Assembly (NCBI GenBank): GCA_017559135.1
Contig: JAFYSZ010000001.1
Coordinates: forward strand, 343,049-407,048
Length of the DNA stretch: 64,000 nt
Direction: 5' to 3'
Source of the DNA: Bacteroidales bacterium
GTDB taxonomy: Bacteria; Bacteroidota; Bacteroidia; Bacteroidales; P3
Position 1 is the stretch's first letter. Every line of letters begins with the position of its first letter. Below the pieces are notes generated by a model. It saw only the letters and a list, made by a program, of their open reading frames with translations, was not told the DNA's origin and made no database searches. This document shows positions 43,389 through 51,152 of this stretch, one piece after another. A program made the position numbers and the translations under genes.

Positions 43389-44396
43389 TTAAACTTTATT
43401 TCTCAATTCTTTAAGATCTTTATCCAATTCTTGAATACTTTCAAAATGAATTTGCTGTTTTTCCTTTTCCTTATATTTTAAATATTCCGATTCCGCCTTA
43501 TATTTAGCTAATTCATGAGAAATTTTACCTGGACCTTCTAAAACATTTTTCTCATTTAACTTTAAAATAACATCTAAACGTTCTTTCCAATCCTTCATAT
43601 ACATTGGCTTATGAGCCAATGCTTGTGCTTCTGCATAAGCAAGATATTGTTCAACAATAAGTTTCAAGGCTTGTAATTCATCTTTAGTTAAATAATTCTT
43701 ACCAATCAACACATCTTGCTTTCTAAGTTTCTCGGCTATACTTGTAGAAGTTAATCCCATCATAGGAAGTGAAGCATTTGCTCTATAATAAATCAATTCA
43801 GCAGCTGTTTTTTCACTTACCGCCCATAACAATTTATTTTGTACTTCCTTAAAAAATTGAATTGTAATTTCATCAGAAGGTTCATAATCTATACTTGTCT
43901 TGTATATATCCTTTATTTGTTGATAAAACACCTTTTCTTCTAAGCGAATATCTCTAATTTTATCCAACAATTCACGGAAATAATTCATTGAAGAACCCTT
44001 TTTAAACCTTTCTTCATTCAAAGCATATCCACGAATTATGTAATCCCTCAATCGTTGTGTCGCCCAAATACGAAACATAGTACCTTGACGAGATTTTACA
44101 CGATACCCTACCGATATAATAACATCAAGATTATAGAAATTTGTTGGTTTTGTAGAAAAATCGGAAATTCCGATTTTTCTTTTACTATTTTTTTCTAACA
44201 ATTCACCCTCTTGATAAATATTTAAGATATGTTCATTTATAGTTGATTTTGATTTTCCAAAAAGCAATGCCATTTGCTCTTGCGTTAGCCAAACCGTCTC
44301 ATCTTGAAACAACACATCAACCTTAATATTACCATCTTCCGTTTGATAAATAACTATCTCATCATTTACAGGCGTCATATTATTCCCTTTTTCCAT
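43389..44396 (-). CDS. RhuM-family protein
   Basis: 335 residues of the virulence-associated RhuM family: ETVWLTQEQMALLFGKSKSTINEHILNIYQEGEL (HTH-like), NFYNLDVIISVGYRVKSRQGTMFRIWATQRLRDYIIRGY, and the longer RhuM C-terminus EKVFYQQIKDIYKTSIDYEP ... FFKEVQNKLLWAVSEKTAAELIYYRA. Biochemical role unknown; relatives occur with toxin and mobile genes. The start may be 44396 or the inner ATG at 44378. A 27-bp perfect palindrome lies in codons 73-81. A -7 box CAAAGATA lies at 44433-44440, and a 21-nt repeat array lies just upstream. Confidence 0.85.
   Translation of the reverse strand: MEKGNNMTPVNDEIVIYQTEDGNIKVDVLFQDETVWLTQEQMALLFGKSKSTINEHILNIYQEGELLEKNSKRKIGISDFSTKPTNFYNLDVIISVGYRVKSRQGTMFRIWATQRLRDYIIRGYALNEERFKKGSSMNYFRELLDKIRDIRLEEKVFYQQIKDIYKTSIDYEPSDEITIQFFKEVQNKLLWAVSEKTAAELIYYRANASLPMMGLTSTSIAEKLRKQDVLIGKNYLTKDELQALKLIVEQYLAYAEAQALAHKPMYMKDWKERLDVILKLNEKNVLEGPGKISHELAKYKAESEYLKYKEKEKQQIHFESIQELDKDLKELRNKV
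44154..44180. repeat. Perfect palindrome within the second RhuM gene
   Basis: Thirteen-base arms, AGAAAAATCGGAA and its complement, around one A. It encodes KRKIGISDF, between the HTH-like part and the FYNLD motif: the same protein position as the palindrome in the RhuM-Fic gene, with unrelated sequence. Confidence 0.85.
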
Positions 44397-44453
44397 AATT
44401 ATCTTAAACTTTATTTCTTAATTCAACCGCTACAAAGATAAACAATATCAAAC

Positions 44454-44516
44454 GAAATCAAGAAATAATTTTCTAAAATCAAGAAATAATTTCACGAAAT
44501 CAAGAAATAATTTTCT
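44454..44516. repeat. 21-nt AT-rich tandem repeat array, left of the cytolysin gene
   Basis: Units start at 44454, 44475 and 44496, each exactly 21 nt, with cores GAAATCAAG, AAAATCAAG and GAAATCAAG, then AAATAATTT, ending TTCT or TCAC. A partial fourth follows. The array lies between the divergent RhuM and cytolysin-like genes; a matching array lies beyond the cytolysin gene at 46625. Confidence 0.8.
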
Positions 44517-44582
44517 AAATATTTGATTTACAAAGAACAAAAAACTGTAAATGTGATTTAATATTATTTTTCCTCATTTTTA

Positions 44583-44614
44583 TTTGCAATATCCGCCATA
44601 TATATATAAATTTG
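44583..44614 (+). promoter_or_regulatory. Promoter of the cytolysin-like gene
   Basis: TTTG at 44583-44586, 20 bases, TAAATTTG at 44607-44614. The leader is about 50 bases before the ATG at 44672. Confidence 0.7.
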
Positions 44615-44671
44615 CCGGTGAAAATATATGAGATTAGTTTCTCTTAGTTACAAACTTTAAAATTAAATGTT

Positions 44672-46384
44672 ATGGCAAAGATTCAAAGACCCTCAACAGT
44701 TAGAAGACCTTCAACAGTTGGAAGACCTTTAACACCAAGACGTCCATCTACAAGTACATCAACAAATGCAAATAGTGGTAATTGGAATGATAATATCAAC
44801 AATTACTTACAAAGCATAAGCATGCCAAATTTAAAAAATAGTTATGAAGAACAAAAGCCCGATTTTCGTGATTCTATTGAATTGAGTTTTGAGAGAGTAA
44901 TAACTCAAAACTTTAACGAAAACACTAGTATGTATGACATTGGTGGCAATTCAAGCATTTTTCCTGGCATGATTGTAAGATTAGACGAAAAATTTGGTAC
45001 AAATATGCCTACTGAAATTGGGTTCGATACAGAAGAAAGAGCTCCTATTACCATCACTTCCAACCTACCGGGTAGCACATCATTTACTTTAAACCCCGTA
45101 ACAAGAAAAAATTTTGTTGAAAAGTCCGACCTAATGGTTACAGACTACCTAAACAAAACTGCAACAAATGGAAACCATTATTTATATGCACAATGGGAAT
45201 ACAAAGAAATCAAATCGGAAATGCATTTAAAAGCAACCCTAAACGCAGCGGTTTCTTCAGTAAAACTCGATAGTTCTTATAATATAGATACTAGCAAAAA
45301 CTACTTATTAGGCATTTATCGTCAAGTTTACTATCGTCTTGAATTAGACAGCAGTACAATCAACGAGCCATCAGATTTATTCACAGAAAAAACAAATTTA
45401 GAAACATTAAAAAGAAATCTCAATGGCAAACCAGCAGGCATAGTTAAATGGGTAGATTACGGCCGTACATTTTATGTTCTATTCAAATCATCAAAAACAG
45501 CACACGATATGCAAACAGCATTAAGCTATGGCTCGTATGCAAAAGCAAATGTAAATTTACAAAAAACATTGGAAGAAATAGAATGTAATGTCATACTTAT
45601 TGGTGGAGACACTAAGTCTGTAAATATAACAAAAGGTGTTTCAAACGGTAAAAACATGGACGTTGTATATCAAAACATAGAAGAATACAGCAAAATGTCT
45701 AAGGACAACAGAGGAGCACCTTTATCATTTCAAGTAAACTACTTACGCCAACCAATGGATGTAGTAAACGTTGTCTCATCAGGCAAAACATACAAAACAA
45801 CAACTAGTGTAAAAGAAGTTGGTATTAAAATTTGCCACGACAATAGCACCATAACAAATTACTATATTCGTTACATGAATCCTTACTACAACGAATCAAC
45901 AGGAGCATTAGAATGGAGTTATAAAAGTATTAAAGAAAGCTTTAGTGCAGCTACAAAAGACAAAATTATTAAATTGCCTGCAAGAGCAAGATTCGTAAAC
46001 ATTGTTATATGTCAACAAGGTGTAAGAGATAAATATAAATATAGCATTGTATTAGAGAGACTACAAGTTGAAGATTTCAAAGAAGTAGATGGAGAATTGA
46101 TAATGGAACTTCATGTAACAGGTGCACTATACGACAAAGAATATAAGATAAACCCAAGTTGCATTCAAGAAATTTTATTAAAATACCTATCAAATTATAG
46201 TGTTTACGAAGACAAAGACAAAGCAAAGAAATGCTTCTCAGATGCTAAGTACACAATAGATAACATAAATAAACTTAATGTAAATTTACAAAAATGTTAT
46301 TCTTTAGATGGCAAAAGACTGATTGTTGAAAAAGCCTTAGATCAATTATTTGAAGCATGGATTTATAAAATAAAAGGTTTCTAA
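44672..46384 (+). CDS. Cholesterol-dependent-cytolysin-family pore-forming protein
   Basis: 570 residues matching the thiol-activated cytolysin fold in order: IFPGMIVRLDEKF and RAPITITSNLPG (97-135); YLLGIYRQVYYRLELDSS ... PSDLF (211-237); WVDYGRTFYVLFKSSKTAHDMQTAL (260-284); NVILIGGDTKSV (306-317); APLSFQVNYLR (349-359); domain 4 from about 380. The undecapeptide place (about 446-456, ICQQGVRDKYK) has no Trp, and the loop Thr-Leu pair reads GALYDK. So cholesterol binding is doubtful. No signal peptide; residues 6-26 repeat RPSTV/RPLTP-type hexamers. About 75 extra C-terminal residues. Followed by a strong terminator; flanked by 21-nt repeat arrays. Confidence 0.88.
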   Translation: MAKIQRPSTVRRPSTVGRPLTPRRPSTSTSTNANSGNWNDNINNYLQSISMPNLKNSYEEQKPDFRDSIELSFERVITQNFNENTSMYDIGGNSSIFPGMIVRLDEKFGTNMPTEIGFDTEERAPITITSNLPGSTSFTLNPVTRKNFVEKSDLMVTDYLNKTATNGNHYLYAQWEYKEIKSEMHLKATLNAAVSSVKLDSSYNIDTSKNYLLGIYRQVYYRLELDSSTINEPSDLFTEKTNLETLKRNLNGKPAGIVKWVDYGRTFYVLFKSSKTAHDMQTALSYGSYAKANVNLQKTLEEIECNVILIGGDTKSVNITKGVSNGKNMDVVYQNIEEYSKMSKDNRGAPLSFQVNYLRQPMDVVNVVSSGKTYKTTTSVKEVGIKICHDNSTITNYYIRYMNPYYNESTGALEWSYKSIKESFSAATKDKIIKLPARARFVNIVICQQGVRDKYKYSIVLERLQVEDFKEVDGELIMELHVTGALYDKEYKINPSCIQEILLKYLSNYSVYEDKDKAKKCFSDAKYTIDNINKLNVNLQKCYSLDGKRLIVEKALDQLFEAWIYKIKGF

Positions 46385-46416
46385 AAATAGTGTAACATTA
46401 TAATCATAACGATTTT

Positions 46417-46443
46417 AGGACCATACATATCTTGTATGGTCCT
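46417..46443 (+). terminator. Terminator of the cytolysin-like gene
   Basis: AGGACCATACA (46417-46427) and TGTATGGTCCT (46433-46443) form a perfect 11-bp stem with a 5-base loop, followed by T7. Confidence 0.92.
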
Positions 46444-46480
46444 TTTTTTAGTTGGCTTTCTTTTTGTGAAATTTCGTTTT

Positions 46481-46561
46481 TCAAAAGCGAAAGGGCGTTT
46501 TCTGTGCCTTCGCTCCCAAAGTGATTGAAAAAATAAGGAATATTACGATTATCTTTTTCAT
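46481..46561 (-). pseudogene. Signal-peptide-only ORF, probable gene remnant
   Basis: ATG at 46561 opens a 26-codon frame beginning MKKIIVIFLIFSITLGAKAQ, a convincing secretion signal, then KTPFRF and TGA at 46481. It is preceded by a -7 box CAAAGATA (plus 46567-46574); no good -33 is seen. A different frame runs on further but reaches only the terminator. It looks like the 5' stub of a secreted-protein gene lost when the neighbouring accessory DNA arrived. A genuine small secreted peptide is the alternative. Confidence 0.45.
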
Positions 46562-46624
46562 AGGTGCAAAGATAACAAAAAAGAAAAAAGTAGTAGTACT
46601 TATAACTCTTGATTTCAGAAAAAT

Positions 46625-46697
46625 AAAACAAAGAAATAATTTCACGAAATCAAGAAATAATTTTTTAAAACAAAGAAATAATTTTTTAAAACAATAA
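46625..46697. repeat. 21-nt AT-rich tandem repeat array, right of the cytolysin gene
   Basis: Units start at 46625, 46646 and 46667, each 21 nt, then a partial at 46688. Cores mix both subtypes: AAAACAAAG, GAAATCAAG, AAAACAAAG. Just before it, TCTTGATTTC (46608-46617) is a perfect inverted copy of GAAATCAAGA in the second unit. The 347-base gap 46385-46731 otherwise holds the cytolysin terminator, the gene stub and the alcohol dehydrogenase terminator. Confidence 0.8.
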
Positions 46698-46727
46698 AGG
46701 GTGAATTTATGCCTTTCACCCTTTATT
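46693..46727 (-). terminator. Terminator of the alcohol dehydrogenase gene
   Basis: AATAAAGGGTGAA (46693-46705) and TTCACCCTTTATT (46715-46727) make a perfect 13-bp stem 5 bases beyond the stop of the dehydrogenase gene. Its left arm begins in the last repeat unit. Confidence 0.85.
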
Positions 46728-46731
46728 TTAT

Positions 46732-47889
46732 TTATTTTGCTCTATTTAGGATTTGTCTTGTTTTTTCTGGTGTTACAATACCTCTTTCGCCTACACACCA
46801 ACCTCTGTCTTGGAATCGTTTAACTATGGTTTCTATTACATCGTCTCCTATGTTGTATTCGCTAAGACGTGTTTTCTTTCCTATGCTACGGAAGAAGTTT
46901 TCGGTTTTTTCTATTGCTAAGTCTATTGCTTTGTTTTCGTCTTCAAGGTTTATATTCCACACTCTTTTAGCATATTGCAATAATTTGCCTTTTTTCTCTT
47001 CTCTCATAACGTCCATAAGTGCCGGGTGAACGATTGCAAGAGTTTCTCCGTGATCTAATCCGCATAATGCAGTGAGTTCGTGTCCTATCATGTGAGTTGC
47101 CCAATCTTCTTCAACGCCCATAGCGATAAATCCATTCAATCCCATTGTTGCGGTAAGCATAAAGTTTGCACAAGAGTTATATGATGGATTTTCGCTCATA
47201 AGTTCTTCTGCTTCTTCAATGAGTGTAAGCAAAAGACTCTCTGCCCAACGGTCCATAACTTTGGTATCTAAACATGTTGTTAGGTATTGTTCCAAGGTAT
47301 GTGCGTAAATATCTACTATTCCGTTTGAAATTTGTTTTTTAGGTAATGAAAGCACTACATTAGGATCAAGAATTGAAAATGTAGGATAGCCTTTTGGATT
47401 GTGGAATGCAAGTTTTTCTGCTCTGTCTCTACGAGATATTACTGCTCCGTTGTTCATTTCCGAAGCGGTTGCAGGCAAAGTTAATACGCTTCCAAATTTT
47501 ATTGGTTCGGGAAGGTGTTTGGCTTTTTTCAAAAGTATATCCCAAGCGTCTTCTCCTTCAAAACGTGCTGCGGTTGCAATAAATTTTGTTCCATCTATGA
47601 TAGAGCCTCCACCAACTGCTAATATGAAATCTATATTTTCTTTTTTGCAAATTTCTACTGCACGCATCAATGTATTGTAATCGGGGTTTGCTTCTATGCC
47701 TGCAAATTCTATGATATTATATCCTTCTAATGCTTGCATAACTTGGTCATATACTCCGTTTTTCTTTATAGAACCTCCGCCGTATGTAAGAAGGATTTTA
47801 TTATTTTTGTCTATTTCTTTGCTTAATTTAGCAATTTGTCCTTGTCCAAAAAGAATTTTGGTTGGATTTCTAAATTCAAAATTATTCAT
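46732..47889 (-). CDS. Iron-containing alcohol dehydrogenase (YqhD/BDH type)
   Basis: 385-residue group III alcohol dehydrogenase, NAD(P)H-dependent reduction of aldehydes. N-terminal FRNPTKILFGQGQIAKL, nucleotide site ILAVGGGSIIDGTKFIA, TLPATASEMNNGAVISRR, and the metal ligands in ISNGIVDIYAHTLEQYL, THMIGHELTALCGLDHGETLAIVHPALM. Close in pattern to YqhD and clostridial butanol dehydrogenase. It overlaps the hydroxyacid dehydrogenase gene by 8 bases, so the pair forms an operon of reductive carbonyl metabolism. Confidence 0.92.
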   Translation of the reverse strand: MNNFEFRNPTKILFGQGQIAKLSKEIDKNNKILLTYGGGSIKKNGVYDQVMQALEGYNIIEFAGIEANPDYNTLMRAVEICKKENIDFILAVGGGSIIDGTKFIATAARFEGEDAWDILLKKAKHLPEPIKFGSVLTLPATASEMNNGAVISRRDRAEKLAFHNPKGYPTFSILDPNVVLSLPKKQISNGIVDIYAHTLEQYLTTCLDTKVMDRWAESLLLTLIEEAEELMSENPSYNSCANFMLTATMGLNGFIAMGVEEDWATHMIGHELTALCGLDHGETLAIVHPALMDVMREEKKGKLLQYAKRVWNINLEDENKAIDLAIEKTENFFRSIGKKTRLSEYNIGDDVIETIVKRFQDRGWCVGERGIVTPEKTRQILNRAK

Positions 47890-48814
47890 TGATGTATTTG
47901 TTTAAGTTATCTAATATTATATCTATTCTAATGTCGAAACTTTCTCTTGTAGCGTATGCAACGTGTGGCAAAAGCACTGTGTTTTTAGCAGAAAGTAAAG
48001 GGTGATTTTCGGCAAGTGGTGGTTCTTTTTCGTAAACATCTATTCCTGCTCCTGCAAGTCTATCTTCATTCAAAGCATTTGCTAAGGCAAGATTATCAAT
48101 CACTCCTCCCCTTGCTGTATTGATTATTATAGCACTTGGTTTACAAAGGTCGATGATTTCTTTACTAATAAGATTTTTAGTTTCATTTGTAAGTGGAGTG
48201 TGAAGTGAAATAATATCTGCTTGTTTCACTGCTTCCTCTAACGAAAGATATTCAATTCCTAATTCCAAAGCCTCTTTTCTTTCACTGCGAGAATAAGCAA
48301 TCACTTTGCAACCAAAGGCTTGAATAATTTTTGCTGTTGCTAATCCTATTGCTCCTGTGCCTATCAAAGCAACTGTTTTGCCTCTGAGTTCTCTTCCTAA
48401 GATATTGTTACGGGTTCCAAGTTTTCTTGTTGCTAAATCAAATTCTGTGATTTTTCTATACACGTCCAACATCAATCCTACTGCCAATTCTGCAACGGCA
48501 ATTGTGGCATAACCCGATGCGTTATTGATTAAGATATTGTTTTCTTTACAATATTCTTGGTCTATGTGGTCTAAGCCTGTGAAAGCAACGTTTAAGAATT
48601 TTAAGTTTTTACATTCTTGCAACACTTCTTTTCTTAAAGGAATGTTTGAGATGATTACTACCTCTGCATCTTTCATTCTTTCAATCAAAGTTGGTACATC
48701 TTCTTTTCTATCGGGATAAACTACAAATTCATGACTTTTTGCTTTGTAGATTTCTGCTAACTCTTTTGCATAATCAACACTTATGCCAATTGGTTCTACG
48801 GCTACTATTTTCAT
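47882..48814 (-). CDS. D-isomer-specific 2-hydroxyacid dehydrogenase
   Basis: 310 residues. Substrate domain with FTGLDHIDQEYCKENNILINNASGYATIAVAEL, NAD-binding fold with LRGKTVALIGTGAIGLATAKIIQAFG, and the catalytic set INTARGGVID (Arg), AGIDVYEKEPP (Glu) and LLPHVAYAT (His). Reduces a 2-ketoacid with NADH; glycerate or phosphoglycerate-like substrates are possible but not determined. It is the first gene of a two-gene operon with the alcohol dehydrogenase. Confidence 0.9.
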   Translation of the reverse strand: MKIVAVEPIGISVDYAKELAEIYKAKSHEFVVYPDRKEDVPTLIERMKDAEVVIISNIPLRKEVLQECKNLKFLNVAFTGLDHIDQEYCKENNILINNASGYATIAVAELAVGLMLDVYRKITEFDLATRKLGTRNNILGRELRGKTVALIGTGAIGLATAKIIQAFGCKVIAYSRSERKEALELGIEYLSLEEAVKQADIISLHTPLTNETKNLISKEIIDLCKPSAIIINTARGGVIDNLALANALNEDRLAGAGIDVYEKEPPLAENHPLLSAKNTVLLPHVAYATRESFDIRIDIILDNLNKYINE

Positions 48815-48833
48815 ATCACTAATATATTTAAAA

Positions 48834-48865
48834 AAAGCGTGGAAAAATTTAGACTTCCACGCTTT
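48834..48865 (-). terminator. dcp terminator
   Basis: AAAGCGTGGAA (48834-48844) and TTCCACGCTTT (48855-48865) form a perfect 11-bp stem, followed on the minus strand by more T. It lies 21 bases after the dcp stop. Confidence 0.85.
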
Positions 48866-48886
48866 AATAACTGAAAAATCAATAAC

Positions 48887-51016
48887 TTATTTTATAAAAC
48901 CACTTCTTCTTAACAATGCTTTGTTAGTTGGTTCTTGTCCACGGAACGCTTTGTAAAGTTCCATTGGGTGTTTTTTACCACCTTTTGAAAGAATATTTTG
49001 ACGGAATGAGTTTGCAACTTCTTGATTGAAGATTCCTTTTTCTTGGAATAAAGAGAAAGCATCTGCATCTAAGACTTCTGCCCATTTATATCCGTAATAT
49101 CCTGCTGCATATCCGCCTGCAAAGATGTGTCCAAATGAAGTTGTCATAAGTGAATTTTCAACTCTTGGCAACAATTCTGCTTTTTGACTAACTACATCTT
49201 CTATTGCAGTTACATTTCCTGTGAATTCTTTTGTGATTGTGTGCCATTGCATATCTATCATTCCTAAGAATAATTGACGAACTGAGTACCAACCTGCAAG
49301 GTATCTTTCAGATGCGATTAGTTTATCAACTAATTCTTGAGGGATTTTTTCTCCTGTTTTGTAGTGAACTGCAAACATATCAAGGAATTCTTTTTCTGTT
49401 GCAAAGTTTTCCATTATTTGAGAAGGTAATTCAACGAAATCTCTATATACAGCAGTTCCTGTTATTGAAGAATAAGTTCCTTCTGCAAATATTCCGTGTA
49501 AGCAGTGTCCAAATTCGTGTAAGAATGTGTTAAATTCATCAAAAGTAAGTAATGAAGGTTCTTTTTTAGTTGGTTTTGTGAAGTTACAAACCATTTGAAT
49601 CAAAGGACGCACTTCTGTTCCGTCAGCAGTTTTGTATTGATCGCGGAAAGATGTCATCCATGCACCTGAACGCTTGCTTTCTCTTGGGAAGAAATCCATA
49701 TAAAGTATAGCAAGGAATTTACCATTTGCTTTGTCATATACTTCATATATAGTTACATCAGGGTGATATTTTGCAATTTGTGTATTTTCTTTAAATTCAA
49801 TGTTGTAAAGCTTTCCTGCTAAGTCAAAGATTCCTTTTTTAACATTTTCTAATTGGAAATAAGGTTTCATTAATTCAGGATCCATTGCGTATTTGTCGTT
49901 TTTAAGTCTTTCACTCCAATAAGAAAAATCCCATCTTTGTATATCACCAACAAATCCGTTTTTATTAGCGTATGCTTGTACTTCTTCAAGATCTTTTTTC
50001 GCAAAAGGCATAGAAGCATCAAGTAAATCGTTTAAGAAAGTTGTTACATTTTGAGGGTTTTGTGCCATTCTATTTTCCAAAGCATACTCAGCGTATGAAT
50101 TGTATCCAAGAATTTGTGCTGCTCTCAAACGAAGATTTGCTATTTTTCTTGCAATTTCTTTATTGTCATGTTCATCTCCGTGATTTGCAACAGAGTTTGA
50201 TGCTCTCCAAATTTGTTCTCTCAATTCTCTGTTTTCAGCATACATCAAGAAAGGTCCGTATGAAGGATATTGAAGAGTGAAAGTATAACCTTTTTGACCT
50301 CTTGCCTTTGCTTCTTCCTTAGCAGCAGTTAAAGCAAACTCAGGTAAACCTTTCAAATCTTTTTTATTCTTAACGTTTAATGTGTAAGCATTTTGGTCTG
50401 CCAAAGTATTCTTTTGATATTTTATAGAAAGCAAACTCAATTCTTCTGAAATCTTTCTATATTCTTCTTTTGCTTCTCCTTGTAACAAAGCACCTGAACG
50501 GATAAATCCTTTATAAGTGTTGTCAAGCAATGTTCTTTGTTCCAAAGTCAAAGCAAGGTCATCTCTTTTGTCGTAAACTTGTTTTACTTTGTCAAATAAA
50601 ACAGGGTTCATATTGATATCGCTGCTATAAGCAGTTAAAGCAGGAGTTATTTCCTCTGCTATTTTTTGCATTTCAGGTGAAGTCATACAACCATCTATGC
50701 AATAGAAAACACCAAGCACTTTGTTTAACAAACCACCTGCTCTTTCCAATGCTTCAATTGTGTTTGCAAAATCAGGAGTCGCACGATTAACGATAATTGC
50801 GTTTACTTCTTTCTTTGCTTCCTCTATTGCATAAAGAATAGCGGGTTTATAATCTTCTGTTTTTATTTGGTCAAAAGGTGGAGTCTGAAAAGGAGTATTC
50901 CATTCTTTTACCAAAGGATTTTCTGCCTTGATTTTAGCAGCCTCTTGTGGACTTACTTGTCCTACAAGCAATGTTGTAGTCATTGCCATAGCCAATGTCA
51001 TTAAAATTTTTCTCAT
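48887..51016 (-). CDS. dcp: M3-family peptidyl-dipeptidase (Dcp)
   Basis: Zinc metallopeptidase removing C-terminal dipeptides. 709 residues with a signal peptide (MRKILMTLAMAMTTTLLVG), so exported. M3 features: NPLVKEWNTPFQTPPFDQIKTEDYKPAI near the N-terminus, FDEFNTFLHEFGHCLHGIF with the zinc site HEFGH, and E about 25 residues on (RDFVELPSQIMENF); C-terminal FGHIFAGGYAAGYYGYKWAEVLDADAFSLF. Single gene with its own terminator; a 21-nt repeat pair lies upstream. Confidence 0.94.
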   Translation of the reverse strand: MRKILMTLAMAMTTTLLVGQVSPQEAAKIKAENPLVKEWNTPFQTPPFDQIKTEDYKPAILYAIEEAKKEVNAIIVNRATPDFANTIEALERAGGLLNKVLGVFYCIDGCMTSPEMQKIAEEITPALTAYSSDINMNPVLFDKVKQVYDKRDDLALTLEQRTLLDNTYKGFIRSGALLQGEAKEEYRKISEELSLLSIKYQKNTLADQNAYTLNVKNKKDLKGLPEFALTAAKEEAKARGQKGYTFTLQYPSYGPFLMYAENRELREQIWRASNSVANHGDEHDNKEIARKIANLRLRAAQILGYNSYAEYALENRMAQNPQNVTTFLNDLLDASMPFAKKDLEEVQAYANKNGFVGDIQRWDFSYWSERLKNDKYAMDPELMKPYFQLENVKKGIFDLAGKLYNIEFKENTQIAKYHPDVTIYEVYDKANGKFLAILYMDFFPRESKRSGAWMTSFRDQYKTADGTEVRPLIQMVCNFTKPTKKEPSLLTFDEFNTFLHEFGHCLHGIFAEGTYSSITGTAVYRDFVELPSQIMENFATEKEFLDMFAVHYKTGEKIPQELVDKLIASERYLAGWYSVRQLFLGMIDMQWHTITKEFTGNVTAIEDVVSQKAELLPRVENSLMTTSFGHIFAGGYAAGYYGYKWAEVLDADAFSLFQEKGIFNQEVANSFRQNILSKGGKKHPMELYKAFRGQEPTNKALLRRSGFIK

Positions 51017-51070
51017 TTAATTTATTTGTGTTTATTGTTTAAGTTTGCAAAAATACAAATAATAAATTTA

Positions 51071-51129
51071 CAATTCAAAGAAATAAAAAAATAATCCTAA
51101 GAAATAATTTTGTAACTCTTAGAATTATT
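51071..51129. terminator. Terminator of the PagL-like gene, built from 21-nt repeat units
   Basis: Two repeat units (TTCAAAG and CCTAAG cores, G at 51080 and 51101, 21 nt apart) lie here. The second unit's AATAATCCTAAGA (51090-51102) pairs with TCTTAGAATTATT (51117-51129) with one mismatch, followed by a T-run on the minus strand. It ends transcripts of the gene stopping at 51153. Confidence 0.6.
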
Positions 51130-51152
51130 AAATTATTTCTATGACTTTTTTG

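Noticed and set aside
46404..46631. 75-codon minus-strand ORF beyond the cytolysin gene
   Set aside because: It runs through the cytolysin terminator and has a Tyr/Phe-rich start from repeat DNA. The signal-peptide frame at 46561 in another phase is the more sensible reading.
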